This document shows positions 7,690 through 15,965 of a stretch of 26,144 bases of DNA, in pieces. How positions within the stretch are numbered: position 1 is the first letter of the stretch; every line of letters starts with the position of its first letter. This stretch comes from Candidatus Iainarchaeum sp. (GTDB taxonomy: Archaea; Iainarchaeota; Iainarchaeia; Iainarchaeales; Iainarchaeaceae): positions 573 through 26,716 of the forward strand of contig DUGC01000053.1 of the NCBI GenBank assembly GCA_013331625.1. The letters run 5' to 3'. The position numbers and the translations under genes are program-made. The notes under the pieces are model-generated. The model was not told where the DNA came from and did not search any database. It saw nothing but the letters and a program-made list of their open reading frames with translations.

Positions 7690-7833
7690 AAGCTGCCTCT
7701 TGAGGGTGCATTGTGTACCCGCTGTGAAGAGTTTGCCTAGCCAGATATTTTTTTCTTCCAAATCCCATTGTGTGTTCACTTTGTAGAAATGACGCTATCT
7801 GCCTATTTATTTGCGAGAAGCAGTTTTGAAATG

Positions 7834-9066
7834 TCAGTGCCTTATTTCCGCTGCTCTTTTGTGCGCTTGCAGCCCTTCTATTGTGGCTAGTGCGCAGGCT
7901 ATCTGCTTCATCTTTGCAAGGCCTTTTTTGCTTATTTGCTGGTATGTGGGTGTTTTGATGAAGTCTTTTGGGGATAGGCCTGAGGTGTAGCGTGCCGCTC
8001 CGCTTGTTGGCAGAGTGTGGTTGGTTCCGCTACAATAGTCGCCGAATACTTCTGCGCTGTTTTCTCCGATGAAAAGCGACCCATAATTCACAAGCTTGCG
8101 GATAATCTTTTCCGGCTTTTTTGTTTGAATTTCCAAGTGTTCTGGCGCTATGGAGTTGGCTACCTCAATTGCTTCTTTGATATTTTTGCACAGTATCATG
8201 TAGCCATTTTCAAGTGCTTTTGCAGCGGTTTCTTTTGTGGAAAGTTGCTTGAGTTGCCTTTCAATTTCCTTTCCAGTTTCGCTTGCGACTTTTTGTGATG
8301 TTGTAACTAAAAATGGCCTTGCGCTGACATCGTGCTCTGATTGTGCTAGAAGGTCGGCTGCGATGTAAGTAGTTTTTGCGCTATCGTCTGCAATTATGAG
8401 CACTTCGCTCGGGCCGGCAACAAAATCTATTCCTGCAGCGCCGTATACTTGTTTTTTTGCTGCGGCCACGTATTTGTTTCCCGGCCCCACGATTTTGTCA
8501 ACTTTTGGAATGATCCCTATCCCATAAGCCATTGCAGCAATTGCCTGCACTCCGCCAATGCAAAATATCTTGTCGGCGCCGGCAATATCGCTTGCCACTA
8601 TGGTTACAGGCGCGATTTTTGGGGAGCATACAATGACTTCTTTTACCCCGGAAACTTTTGCAGGGATTGTGCACATTAGTGCAGTTGAAGGCAATGGGTA
8701 TCTTCCGCCCGGCACATAGCAGCCGGCGCTATTGAGGGGAATTACTTTTTGGCCAAGCACTGCCCCGTTCATTTTGATTTCGAATGGCTTTATTTGCCGA
8801 AATTGCGCTTTTGAAAAATCTTTGATCCTTCTGGCTGCTTCTTTAATTGCTTTCAGTGTTGGCCTGTCAATTTTTTTGTAAGCTTCCTTTATTTCGTTTT
8901 TAGTGACCTGATAGGGTTTTTGGCTGTCAAATTTTTGTGAGTATTTATTTACTGCCTCTTCCCCGCGCAGCCTGATGTCCTCAAGCATTAGCCTTACGGT
9001 ATCGATTTCTTCAGCTTCCTTGTTTTTAGGAAGTTTCCAAAACTCGTCTGCGGTTATTGTTTTCAT
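7834..9066 (-). CDS. hisD: Histidinol dehydrogenase HisD
   Basis: Catalyses the last two oxidations of histidine synthesis (histidinol to histidinal to histidine) with NAD and Zn. The 410 residues are close to the family length. Visible landmarks are the [17 protein letters not shown] block, [30 protein letters not shown], the zinc and catalytic segments QSEHD and SIAPEHLEI, and [18 protein letters not shown]. The ATG at 9066 overlaps the stop of the hisA-IE fusion by 4 bp (ATGA), so translation is probably coupled. It is the last gene of the histidine operon. The next gene, radA, begins 280 bp downstream with its own promoter. Confidence 0.98.
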   Translation of the reverse strand: MKTITADEFWKLPKNKEAEEIDTVRLMLEDIRLRGEEAVNKYSQKFDSQKPYQVTKNEIKEAYKKIDRPTLKAIKEAARRIKDFSKAQFRQIKPFEIKMNGAVLGQKVIPLNSAGCYVPGGRYPLPSTALMCTIPAKVSGVKEVIVCSPKIAPVTIVASDIAGADKIFCIGGVQAIAAMAYGIGIIPKVDKIVGPGNKYVAAAKKQVYGAAGIDFVAGPSEVLIIADDSAKTTYIAADLLAQSEHDVSARPFLVTTSQKVASETGKEIERQLKQLSTKETAAKALENGYMILCKNIKEAIEVANSIAPEHLEIQTKKPEKIIRKLVNYGSLFIGENSAEVFGDYCSGTNHTLPTSGAARYTSGLSPKDFIKTPTYQQISKKGLAKMKQIACALATIEGLQAHKRAAEIRH

Positions 9067-10286
9067 TTTCTTCTCCCCTCTAATTCACTGCGGATTTCAT
9101 TGATTGTAATGCCTTTTTTTGCCATTAGCACAAGCGTAAAATATGCGAGGTCGGCTATTTCCCATATCAAGTTTGCCCTGTCGGTGTAGTTTGCCACTTC
9201 GCCTGCTTCTTCTAAGAGTTTTTCTTTAATATTGCTTTCGCTGAGTGAAATTTTTGAAGTGTATGAACCTTCTATTGGATTTTTGACTCTCTGGTTTATG
9301 GTGTTATAAAGGTCTTCGAGCCTGAATTGCTTGTCCCCAAAGCAGGCATATTTTCCGTTATGGCATGCAACCCCCTTTTGTTTTACGATATAAAGCAGTG
9401 CGTCGCGGTCGCAGTCATAGCGAGCCGAGAGCAATTTTTGGAAGTTTCCTGATGTTTCTCCTTTCACCCATATTTTATTTCTGGACCTGCTATAGTATGT
9501 TGCCCTGCCGCTCTCAAGCGTCTTTTTCACTGATTCTGGGGTTGAGAATGAGAGCATGAGTACTTCTCCGTTTTCTTCTTGGGTTATGGTTGGGACAAGG
9601 CCGTTGTTTTTTTGAAAATCAACCAGTGAAATGAATGCTTCACTGAGGCGTATTTTTCCAGTGTAAATTGACATTCCGAGCTGTGAGTTCATATTATTTT
9701 CCTCCAGCCACTTTATTTCCTCAATGTTAGAGATGCCGCCTGCAATTGTTATTTCATTTTTTGTTGCACCCCTGATCTGCAGGGGTATTTTCCTGTCAAT
9801 TCCTTGCAGCATGCCTTCACCATTCACGTTTGTGAACAAGAACTCAGAGCAATAATCTTCCAGCTCCTCAATAGCTTCAAAGGGGGTCATGTTCGTGGAT
9901 TCCTGCCATCCTTTATTCACGACAAACCCGTTTTTTGTGTCAATTGCAACAATGATTTTTTCTTTTGGAAGCTCTTTGAGGAATTCTTTTGTTGCGCTTG
10001 TTCCGATGATGATTTTTTTTGCCCCTGCTTTTATCATGTCCCGCGCCTTTTGAACAGTCCTGATTCCGCCGCCAACCCTGCAGGGAGCAATTTTGCAAAT
10101 TTCCTTCATGATTTGCTCGTTGGTGCCTTTTCCAAGAGCTGCGTCAAGGTCTATTACTGCAATTTCTCCGTATTTGCAAAACTCTTTTGCAAGATCTAGC
10201 GGGTTTTCAACTTCGAGGACTTTTTCTTTTCCCTGCCGCAGCTGCACGGCTTTTCCGCCCATGAGGTCAATGCTTGGGATAATCAT
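9063..10286 (-). CDS. HisA-HisI-HisE trifunctional fusion
   Basis: Three consecutive-pathway enzymes in one 407-residue chain. Residues 1-~227 are HisA (ProFAR isomerase), a TIM barrel with catalytic Asp7 (PSIDLMGG), the phosphate loops VGGGIRT and IIIGTSA, Asp116 (AIDTKNG) and FTNVNGEG. Residues ~228-325 are HisI (phosphoribosyl-AMP cyclohydrolase) with [14 protein letters not shown], the metal-binding DCDRD (291-295), and Cys308 and Cys315 in [12 protein letters not shown]. Residues ~326-407 are HisE (phosphoribosyl-ATP pyrophosphatase) with [11 protein letters not shown] and WEIADLAYF. HisIE fusions are common. Attachment of HisA in front is, as far as I know, unusual, and joins the steps E, I and A. 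It overlaps hisF (10283) and hisD (9066) by 4 bp each. All recognisable active-site residues are intact. Confidence 0.95.
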   Translation of the reverse strand: MIIPSIDLMGGKAVQLRQGKEKVLEVENPLDLAKEFCKYGEIAVIDLDAALGKGTNEQIMKEICKIAPCRVGGGIRTVQKARDMIKAGAKKIIIGTSATKEFLKELPKEKIIVAIDTKNGFVVNKGWQESTNMTPFEAIEELEDYCSEFLFTNVNGEGMLQGIDRKIPLQIRGATKNEITIAGGISNIEEIKWLEENNMNSQLGMSIYTGKIRLSEAFISLVDFQKNNGLVPTITQEENGEVLMLSFSTPESVKKTLESGRATYYSRSRNKIWVKGETSGNFQKLLSARYDCDRDALLYIVKQKGVACHNGKYACFGDKQFRLEDLYNTINQRVKNPIEGSYTSKISLSESNIKEKLLEEAGEVANYTDRANLIWEIADLAYFTLVLMAKKGITINEIRSELEGRRK

Positions 10287-11038
10287 AGCCTCACCGCCAT
10301 TGCGTTTTCTTTGAGGTATTTTTTCACTTCTGCTATGCTGTACTTGTTGTAATGGAATATTGATGCGGCAAGCGCCGCGTCGGCTTTTCCTTCATTTAAG
10401 ACTTTGAGGATGCTTTCGGGGTCTTTTGCTCCCCCCGAAGCAATTACTGGGATGCCTACTGATTCTGAAATGCTTTTTGTGAGTTCAATTTCATAACCAT
10501 TTTTTGTGCCGTCGCGATCTATTGAAGTGAGCAGTATTTCGCCTGCCCCCAAGAGCTCTGCTTTTTTTGCCCATTCAACAGCATCAATACCTGTATTTAT
10601 CATCCCACCCTGTGTGAACACTTTCCATTTTCCTTCCGATTTCTTTGCATCAATTCCAATCATAATGCATTGGCTGCCGAACCTTTGGGCTGCCTGTGTT
10701 ATAAGCTTGGGGTTGTTCACTGCAGCGCTGTTGAGTGAAACCTTGTCCGCTCCGCTATTCAGGAGCTTGGCAATATCACTCACCATGCTTATCCCGCCGC
10801 CTACTGTGAATGGGATGAATATTTCTTTTGCAACCTCTTTTACTAATTCAGTCATTGTTTTCCGGTTTTCAATTGAGGCGGTAATATCCAAAAACACCAG
10901 CTCGTCTGCTCCCTGCCCTTCATATTTTGCTGCAAGCTCTACAGGGTTTCCTGCATATTCAAGCTTGTTGAAGTTTTTTCCCTTGACCACCTTGCCGTCT
11001 TTCACGTCAAGGCAGGGAATTATCCTTTTGGTCAGCAC
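10283..11038 (-). CDS. hisF: Imidazole glycerol phosphate synthase cyclase subunit HisF
   Basis: The cyclase half of the HisHF glutamine amidotransferase. It turns PRFAR and ammonia into IGP and AICAR. The 251-residue TIM barrel shows catalytic Asp11 ([11 protein letters not shown]), the FTVGGGI phosphate loop, the second catalytic Asp in MIGIDAKK, and the [11 protein letters not shown] loop typical of HisF rather than HisA. It overlaps the end of hisH by 7 bp, which fits stoichiometric co-translation with its partner, and overlaps hisA-IE by 4 bp. It looks complete. Confidence 0.98.
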   Translation of the reverse strand: MLTKRIIPCLDVKDGKVVKGKNFNKLEYAGNPVELAAKYEGQGADELVFLDITASIENRKTMTELVKEVAKEIFIPFTVGGGISMVSDIAKLLNSGADKVSLNSAAVNNPKLITQAAQRFGSQCIMIGIDAKKSEGKWKVFTQGGMINTGIDAVEWAKKAELLGAGEILLTSIDRDGTKNGYEIELTKSISESVGIPVIASGGAKDPESILKVLNEGKADAALAASIFHYNKYSIAEVKKYLKENAMAVRL

Positions 11039-11619
11039 TCAAGCCACCTCTTTAACAATTCAAGGCCATAAATGCCGCTTTTTTCAGGGTGGAACTGAGT
11101 TGCAAGCAAGTTCCCCCTTTGCACAGCGCAGGCATAATCTATAACGTAATTGGAATTTGCTGCGACGACTTCTTTTCCAGCAGGCATTGGGTAATAGGAA
11201 TTTGTAAAATACGCAAACCCTTCCTTGACTATCCCTTTTTTTGAAGGTTCCACTTTGTTCCAGCCCACTTGCGGGACTTTTCCTGTTTGGAATTTTACCA
11301 CTTTTCCCCCTATTGCACTGAGCCCCGTAGTGCCTGGGCTTTCTTCGCTCTCTTCGAATAAAACCTGCATGCCAAGGCAGATTCCCAGGAATTTGCGGTC
11401 CTCTTCAAGAGCTTTTTTTACAGGCTCTTCAAGCTTTCTGGCTCGCAGCTCTTGCATAAAATATCCAAACAGGCCAACTCCGGGGAGGATTATTGCCTTA
11501 GCCCTGCCTATTTTTTTGGGGTCAGAGGAAACAATGGGGTTTGCGCCGGCCTTTTTCATTGCATTCATGACGCTGCTGATGTTTCCTGTGCCGCAATCAA
11601 CTATGGTCACTTCTTTCAC
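11032..11619 (-). CDS. hisH: Imidazole glycerol phosphate synthase glutaminase subunit HisH
   Basis: A class I glutamine amidotransferase that supplies ammonia to HisF. The 195 residues carry the triad: Cys81 in [13 protein letters not shown], with His177 and Glu179 in [10 protein letters not shown]. The N-terminus ([14 protein letters not shown]) is typical. The start is a GTG at 11619, preceded by GGAG about 9 nt upstream inside the end of hisB. It lies 1 bp after the hisB stop and overlaps hisF by 7 bp. Confidence 0.97.
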   Translation of the reverse strand: MKEVTIVDCGTGNISSVMNAMKKAGANPIVSSDPKKIGRAKAIILPGVGLFGYFMQELRARKLEEPVKKALEEDRKFLGICLGMQVLFEESEESPGTTGLSAIGGKVVKFQTGKVPQVGWNKVEPSKKGIVKEGFAYFTNSYYPMPAGKEVVAANSNYVIDYACAVQRGNLLATQFHPEKSGIYGLELLKRWLEC

Positions 11620-11620
11620 T

Positions 11621-12205
11621 TTATATCACTCCTTTTGTGCTTGGGATGTACTCTTTTAGCCTCTTGTCTTTTGAGCACGCCATTTTCGTGGCTTTGCCAA
11701 ATGCCTTGAAAATTGCTTCAATTTTGTGGTGGTCGCTCCTCCCAGTGGCTTTTACAACCACATTTGCCCCAAGGCCAATTGAAAAACCATAAAAGAAATC
11801 TTCAAGTGTATCACTATCAAAACCGCCGCAAAAACGTCTCCTAAACTTTGTGTTGTATTGCAGGAATGGCCTTCCTCCAATGTCGAGTGAAACCATTGCA
11901 AGCGATTCGTCCATAGGGTAGACAAAAAAACCTGCCCGATTGATGCCCTTTTTATCTCCGAGAGCTTTCCTGAATGCTTGGCCAAGGGTTATTCCTGTGT
12001 CCTCAATCGTGTGGTGCTGGTCAACTTCGAGATCTCCCTTTGCATTGATTTTGAGGTCTAAAGATCCTGCCTTTGAGAAATTTGCGAGCATATGGCCAAA
12101 GAACATGGCTGGAAAATCAATGCTCGAGTTTCCTTTGCCCTCAATGTGGAGGGCTACTGCGATGCTTGTTTCATTTGTTTTCCGCTCAATTGTCGCGCTT
12201 CTCAT
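11621..12205 (-). CDS. hisB: Imidazoleglycerol-phosphate dehydratase HisB
   Basis: Dehydrates IGP to imidazole acetol phosphate. The 194-residue monofunctional form shows the duplicated metal-binding motifs DQHHTIEDTG (first half) and SDHHKIEAIFKAFG (second half), plus RKTNETSI at the N-terminus. There is no phosphatase domain here. That activity is instead supplied by the HAD domain at the end of the upstream fusion. The ATG at 12205 overlaps the stop of that gene by 4 bp. Confidence 0.97.
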   Translation of the reverse strand: MRSATIERKTNETSIAVALHIEGKGNSSIDFPAMFFGHMLANFSKAGSLDLKINAKGDLEVDQHHTIEDTGITLGQAFRKALGDKKGINRAGFFVYPMDESLAMVSLDIGGRPFLQYNTKFRRRFCGGFDSDTLEDFFYGFSIGLGANVVVKATGRSDHHKIEAIFKAFGKATKMACSKDKRLKEYIPSTKGVI

Positions 12206-14490
12206 TCAACCACTTCCAAAATTTTGGCTGTGTCTTTGAGCGTCTTTAAAGCGCCGTTTTTTTCCATGAGGTCTTCAAACTTTCGGCCCGCCGATTTTGG
12301 GCTTACTGCTATAAATTCAATTCCTGCGCTTTTTGCTGCCTGCAGGTCATCAATGCTATCTCCTATGTATATGTTATCAATTGTCCCAAGGTTGCTGATT
12401 GCAAGTTTGATTCCTTGCGGATCTGGTTTTCCCGTTCTGACATCGTCTGCAGTGACAATGGCATCAAACAATCCGTTTATGCCAAGCCTTTGCAGGGTAT
12501 ATCCCGTTTCACTCCTCGGCCTGTCTGTGACAATTGCGAGCCTGAATTTGCTTTTGAGTTTCTCAAGCACATTTTTGCTTATGAGCAGGGTTTCTTTATC
12601 GATGAGCTTTCCTTTAAGGTAGAATTCCTGGAATTTTTCAATTATTTTCTCCTTTGGTATTGCGATTCCTTTGTCTTTGATTATCTTTTTTGTAAGATCC
12701 CAATCATTGTTGCAGCCACCACGCTCTTTTACCGCCTGCATATCTGCGGGGAGAATCTTTTGGCCGGTGAAGTACTCAGCAGTCTTTGCTATTGCCGCCC
12801 TGTAAGAGTTGCTCACATCCACGAGCACCCCATCCATGTCAAATAAAATTCCTCTGTTGCCATAAAATTCCTCGATCAATTTGAGGAATGCATTGCAACT
12901 TTTTAGAGGCCCTATTGTTATGCGCAGGCAGCCTTTGAGAAGAGGATTTTTTTCCATGCTCCTGACAAGCAGTCCTTTGCTTTTGAGAAATTCATTTAGC
13001 GCCTGTGCGCTTTTCCCGAAATTTGCGAGTATGAAATTTGCGCTGCTTGGAAATGTCTTGATTTGTAGCTCTTGCAGCCTTTTTAAGGTCAGTTCCCTGT
13101 TTTGGATTACTTCATTCACATACTCGCGCACAAAAATGTCATCCTCACTTGCAGCTTCGATTGCTTTTAGTGCTATTGCATTGACGCTGTAGGGGGGTGT
13201 AATTTTCCTGATTGCTGAGATTGTGGTTTTGTTTGAAATGATGTACCCTATTCTCAGGCCTGCGAGGCCGAATGCTTTGGAAAATGTCTGCAGGATAGCC
13301 ACGTTCTTATATTCGCTCATTTTTTCCCTGAATGTGGAGCCGGAGAACTGCCAGTATGCCTCGTCAATTAGCACGAGTGACTTAGCTGCTTTTTTGCAAA
13401 TCCTTTCAATATCTTGCGTGTCGACCACTGTTCCGGTTGGGTTGTTGGGGTTGACAAGTACGACAAGTTTGGTATTGTTACTGATGCGCTCAAGCACTTC
13501 ATTAATTGGGAAGCTCAAATCCTCATTATAGCTGATTTCCCTGATTTTTGCGCCAGCAACTTTTGCATAAAATTCAAAAATTGGAAACGTAGGGGATGGA
13601 ATGATTACCTCGTCACCTTCGCCTACAAAGGCTTCAATTGCCAACTTTATTGCCTCATCTGAGCCATTCGTGAGAATAAGCTCGTTTTCGGCAATGTTGA
13701 GATATTTTGCCATTTTTCCTCTTACTGCACTGTATTCTGGATATGCTGATATGTCCTCCTCTGTTATTGAGCGGATCGCATCAAGCACTCTTTGCTGGCA
13801 GCCTTTTAGGTTTTCATTGAAATCAAGGCGTGTTTTTCCCCTCCTGCCTTCAAGTGGTGGGGTGTATGGGGGTATTTCAGCAATTCTGCGTTTTGGCTCT
13901 ATTGCCTCTTTTTGGCCAATAATGACAAAGTTGCTCTCAAATATCTTCTCATATACTTCAAGGCCTTCTTCTTCCATTGATTTTCCGCTATAAACAATGT
14001 CGATTACTAGGTCGGCAAGGCCTTTGCTGATGTTTGGTTCAACGCAGCCATTGATAAAGACTTTTTTGAACTTAAATCCAAGGCGCTCGAGACTTCCAAG
14101 GTATTTGCAGGCCATTGCCCTGTATTTTGCAGAAATGTAAACCGTGGCATTGAGAGAGATATCATTGATGCTCTTGCCCGCAGGCCCAAGAAGGCATAAA
14201 GCGGGTTTTTTGAATTTTGCATTCGGGTCATTCCAGGTTATCCTCTTTATTACCTTCAGGTTGTTGTTTTTGCTCGATGTGCAAAATTCATTGAAAAGGT
14301 CCTCTCCCGTAAGGCCTAAGGCATTTTTTCCTTTTTCATAAAACTCGCTGAGGAGGAACGGTATGTCCTCTCCGCGCGCCTCAATAATTCTATCTGGTTG
14401 AGTGTTTTGTAGTTGCAAAAAAGCCTTTTGCCTATAAGCTGCCAGACCGGAGTTCTTGGGCGCCAAGATGAAGGCAATCACTGCAGTCAA
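12202..14490 (-). CDS. HisG-HisC-HAD phosphatase trifunctional fusion
   Basis: A 762-residue protein. Residues 1-~205 are a short-form ATP phosphoribosyltransferase (HisG): EARGEDIPFLLSEF, GLTGEDLF, ISAKYRAMACKYL, then the PRPP-binding GLADLVIDIVYSG and EEGLEVYEKIFES. The C-terminal ACT-like regulatory domain of long HisG is absent. Residues ~205-545 are histidinol-phosphate aminotransferase (HisC): LDFNEN, TNGSDEAI, NPNNPTG, LIDEAY, PLP Lys405 in FSKAFGLAGLRIGY, and LRITIG. Residues ~546-762 are a HAD phosphatase: DMDGVLVD (551-558), VTDR, GKPDP and GDSIDD (710-715). It is the best candidate for the histidinol-phosphatase step. The start is a TTG at 14490, with GAGG six nt upstream; a GTG at 14481 is possible. 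It is the first gene of the operon and overlaps hisB by 4 bp. Confidence 0.93.
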   Translation of the reverse strand: MTAVIAFILAPKNSGLAAYRQKAFLQLQNTQPDRIIEARGEDIPFLLSEFYEKGKNALGLTGEDLFNEFCTSSKNNNLKVIKRITWNDPNAKFKKPALCLLGPAGKSINDISLNATVYISAKYRAMACKYLGSLERLGFKFKKVFINGCVEPNISKGLADLVIDIVYSGKSMEEEGLEVYEKIFESNFVIIGQKEAIEPKRRIAEIPPYTPPLEGRRGKTRLDFNENLKGCQQRVLDAIRSITEEDISAYPEYSAVRGKMAKYLNIAENELILTNGSDEAIKLAIEAFVGEGDEVIIPSPTFPIFEFYAKVAGAKIREISYNEDLSFPINEVLERISNNTKLVVLVNPNNPTGTVVDTQDIERICKKAAKSLVLIDEAYWQFSGSTFREKMSEYKNVAILQTFSKAFGLAGLRIGYIISNKTTISAIRKITPPYSVNAIALKAIEAASEDDIFVREYVNEVIQNRELTLKRLQELQIKTFPSSANFILANFGKSAQALNEFLKSKGLLVRSMEKNPLLKGCLRITIGPLKSCNAFLKLIEEFYGNRGILFDMDGVLVDVSNSYRAAIAKTAEYFTGQKILPADMQAVKERGGCNNDWDLTKKIIKDKGIAIPKEKIIEKFQEFYLKGKLIDKETLLISKNVLEKLKSKFRLAIVTDRPRSETGYTLQRLGINGLFDAIVTADDVRTGKPDPQGIKLAISNLGTIDNIYIGDSIDDLQAAKSAGIEFIAVSPKSAGRKFEDLMEKNGALKTLKDTAKILEVVE

Positions 14491-14525
14491 TTAGGTCCTC
14501 AGAAGCCTGTCCTTTGCCTGAGATG

Positions 14526-14561
14526 AAGTGAATCACTTGCCTTAAGTGGGAAAAAAGTGGG
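14526..14561. promoter_or_regulatory. Palindrome and phased AAGTG repeats upstream of his operon
   Basis: A perfect 13-bp palindrome AAGTGAATCACTT (14526-14538) is followed by two AAGTGGG copies at 14544-14550 and 14555-14561, 11 bp apart (one helical turn). The cluster lies between the operon start codon and its likely TATA box, so a bound protein could block transcription. The adjacent AbrB-ACT gene encodes the obvious candidate. Confidence 0.5.
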
Positions 14562-14590
14562 ATTCATAAGTAAGTAGTTATGAGTATTTG

Positions 14591-14599
14591 TTTTTAAAG
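14591..14599 (-). promoter_or_regulatory. Possible TATA box of his operon
   Basis: Minus-strand CTTTAAAAA gives a predicted start near 14569 and a leader of about 80 nt. A weaker alternative lies near 14567. Confidence 0.4.
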
Positions 14600-14600
14600 C

Positions 14601-14993
14601 TTACTTCATGAGTTGCTCAAGTTTGAACGATTTTACTGCTGGCGAGGCTTTCAGATATGCTTTGAGCCTTTCCATGTCTGCTTTTGAAAAATCGGCAATA
14701 ACTTCCCATTCGGCCTCTTTTCCTCTCTTAAGGCTCCTTGAGCTAGTATGCACCAAATCAACTTTATTGCGTGCCAGTATTGCAGCAGCTTTAAAGAGGC
14801 ATCCCGGCTCATCCCCGAATACGATGACGAGCTTTTTTGTCCCTGTTTCAATCGGAAAAAGAATTATCCTCCCATTCGCATTGTCTAAATGCGCCACCAT
14901 GTTCTCCCCGGTCTTGATTCCGAGCGTTTCACGGAAAGAACTCGGGATTATGACTCTCCCTTTGCTGTCAACTTTTACATCTGCTGTTGTCAT
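14601..14993 (-). CDS. AbrB-type DNA-binding protein fused to an ACT domain
   Basis: 130 residues. Positions 3-48 form an AbrB/MazE/SpoVT swapped-hairpin domain (VKVDSKGRVIIPSSFRETLG, then GRIILFPI). Positions ~53-128 look like an ACT domain (KKLVIVFGDEPGCLFKAAAI, NKVDLVHTSSRS, then EAEWEVIADFS). ACT domains commonly bind amino acids, so this reads as a small-molecule-responsive regulator. I chose the ATG at 14993 because a TATA box (15015-15022) lies 25 nt upstream (leaderless) and the domain begins there. Upstream in-frame residues overlap another gene. It is immediately upstream of, and co-oriented with, the histidine operon, whose HisG lacks its own ACT-like domain. Control of that operon by histidine is an inference. 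Confidence 0.88.
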   Translation of the reverse strand: MTTADVKVDSKGRVIIPSSFRETLGIKTGENMVAHLDNANGRIILFPIETGTKKLVIVFGDEPGCLFKAAAILARNKVDLVHTSSRSLKRGKEAEWEVIADFSKADMERLKAYLKASPAVKSFKLEQLMK

Positions 14994-15014
14994 TGAAAGA
15001 ATCTGGAAGAAAAC

Positions 15015-15022
15015 ATTTATAG
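15015..15022 (-). promoter_or_regulatory. TATA box of the AbrB-ACT gene
   Basis: Minus-strand CTATAAAT is centred 25-26 nt before the ATG at 14993, which fits a leaderless message. It overlaps the 3' end of the upstream regulator gene. Confidence 0.6.
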
Positions 15023-15039
15023 GAACTGGGATTGCCAGA

Positions 15040-15411
15040 TTACTCCCCGCTCTCGATGCAGACATTATTGAGTTGCGTGCTTGCGACAACTTTCTGCCCG
15101 CTCTTTTGCAGGTCAACTAGGCCAAATGCCTTGAGGTAGTGCAGATCCCTGCTTATTGCTTCCTGCTTCCTCCTGAGGTCTTTTGCTATTTCCGATACGC
15201 CTTTCTCGTCTTTTACCCCGTTGGCTTTTTTGATCAGGTAGTGCAAAAGGTCCAGCTTTGCAGGCGAGAGGATTTTATATAATTCCTCATATGAGTCGAG
15301 ATAGAGCATGTTGGATGTCTGCTTGATCTGGCCGAGTGGCTTTTTGAGCAGGTCTTCCTCATCCTTGCCCATGTCGCCGCCAATCACTATTGTGAGTGCT
15401 TTCTCTTTCAT
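15040..15411 (-). CDS. Winged-helix regulator of two-gene module B
   Basis: A 123-residue protein. The N-terminal ~37 residues are strand-rich and lead into LYLDSYEELYKILSPAKLDLLHYLI. A winged HTH follows (VSEIAKDLRRKQEAISRDLHYLKAFGLVDL, split here over residues 72-101). It is clearly paralogous to the protein at 15966-16322, sharing LSPxKL and RRKQEAISRD-type segments. The arrangement resembles archaeal HVO_A0114-family DNA-binding proteins, often partners in toxin-antitoxin-like pairs; that family name is from memory. The start at 15411 has GGTGA five nt upstream. It lies 31 bp after the partner gene, with an inverted repeat at the junction. It is probably autoregulatory and may be the antitoxin-like member. 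Confidence 0.88.
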   Translation of the reverse strand: MKEKALTIVIGGDMGKDEEDLLKKPLGQIKQTSNMLYLDSYEELYKILSPAKLDLLHYLIKKANGVKDEKGVSEIAKDLRRKQEAISRDLHYLKAFGLVDLQKSGQKVVASTQLNNVCIESGE

Positions 15412-15428
15412 ATCAGTCACCTTACTTA

Positions 15429-15448
15429 ATATAACCTTAAAGTTATAT
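15429..15448. promoter_or_regulatory. Inverted repeat at module B junction
   Basis: ATATAAC-6 nt-GTTATAT straddles the stop codon of the first gene and lies 18-37 nt upstream of the regulator ATG. The same half-sites recur at the same place in module A (16354-16374), so a shared operator or internal promoter is likely. Confidence 0.65.
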
Positions 15449-15793
15449 ATTTGTTTGGTTGTCGCCTGCCCATTTCCTGACAAATTTATCCCTATATTCC
15501 TTCCAGTTCTCCAGTATGTCTGATTTTGCCCGTAAAAATAATCCTTGGTCTATGCGCTCTTCAGGAAATTCCGTTTTATCATCCTTGCCTTCATAAAACC
15601 GGTGTATGTGGTAAATTCCATGCGCAGTATCATGCTTAATGACCTCACAAATGCCCTCGTCTGTATGCAAAAGCTGGATGACTGAGAAGCGGGCAAGGGC
15701 ACGGGGTTCAAGTGAAATCTGGCGCTCGGTCATTATGAAATCCCGAAAGCTGTTGCCGAGCAGCTTGGTCTTTCTAAAAGACTTTATTTCCAT
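15443..15793 (-). CDS. Small partner protein of module B (toxin-like candidate)
   Basis: A 116-residue protein. Its C-terminal half carries a conserved block: LHTDEGICEVIKHDTAHG, then YHIHRFYEG, and ending NWKEYRDKFV. The protein at 16352-16684 has the corresponding LHT..., HAHRFYLKG and NWHVYLAKYF. The spaced His, Asp and Arg residues would suit a metal-dependent or general acid/base nuclease site, but this is inference. Archaeal proteins with this D-HG-H-H-Y pattern are typically found next to winged-helix proteins. The start at 15793 is chosen because a TATA box (15816-15824) lies 27 nt upstream. The frame extends to 15898, but those residues would be translated promoter sequence. A small enzyme or an RNA-binding protein is equally possible. 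Confidence 0.82.
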   Translation of the reverse strand: MEIKSFRKTKLLGNSFRDFIMTERQISLEPRALARFSVIQLLHTDEGICEVIKHDTAHGIYHIHRFYEGKDDKTEFPEERIDQGLFLRAKSDILENWKEYRDKFVRKWAGDNQTNI

Positions 15794-15815
15794 TTTGAAA
15801 TTTGGATTTTGGAGA

Positions 15816-15824
15816 ATTTTAAAT
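15816..15824 (-). promoter_or_regulatory. TATA box of module B
   Basis: Minus-strand ATTTAAAAT is centred 27 nt before the ATG at 15793. Confidence 0.55.
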
Positions 15825-15834
15825 GAGATCAGGG

Positions 15835-15852
15835 GTTCATTGCCGGTGCGGC
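15835..15852 (-). repeat. Shared promoter element, copy 2 (module B)
   Basis: Minus-strand GCCGCACCGGCAATGAAC, identical over 18 bp to the module A copy and over 15 bp to the radA copy. It lies 10 nt upstream of the TATA box. Confidence 0.75.
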
Positions 15853-15965
15853 CTTCGCCTGGCCTCAAGCGAACTTCTGGCGTGGCACATATCAACAATA
15901 TTTGGCTAAAATATAATGCTGCCGCTCCCGAATATATTTGTGAAATCAGCCGGGTCTACTGTCGC

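Larger units (their letters stand above)
7554..7833. other. Spacer between hisD and radA
   Basis: A 280-bp spacer. The radA-proximal half holds the radA leader, TATA box and shared element. From about 7690 to 7833 I see no gene, RNA or clear terminator. Confidence 0.5.

Noticed and set aside
7671..7690. GGTTCATTG-like sequence resembling a tRNA T-loop in the shared element
   Set aside because: There is no complementary T-stem, acceptor stem or anticodon arm around any of the three copies, so it is not a tRNA fragment.
7462..7779. A 105-codon minus-strand ORF overlapping the start of radA
   Set aside because: It begins at a GTG in the spacer and runs through the radA promoter, the shared element and the radA start in another frame. 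The protein has no motif.
15412..15483. N-terminal extension of the module B regulator to 15483
   Set aside because: It would overlap the partner gene and translate the operator. The ATG at 15411 has a good GGTGA site and aligns with the paralogue.
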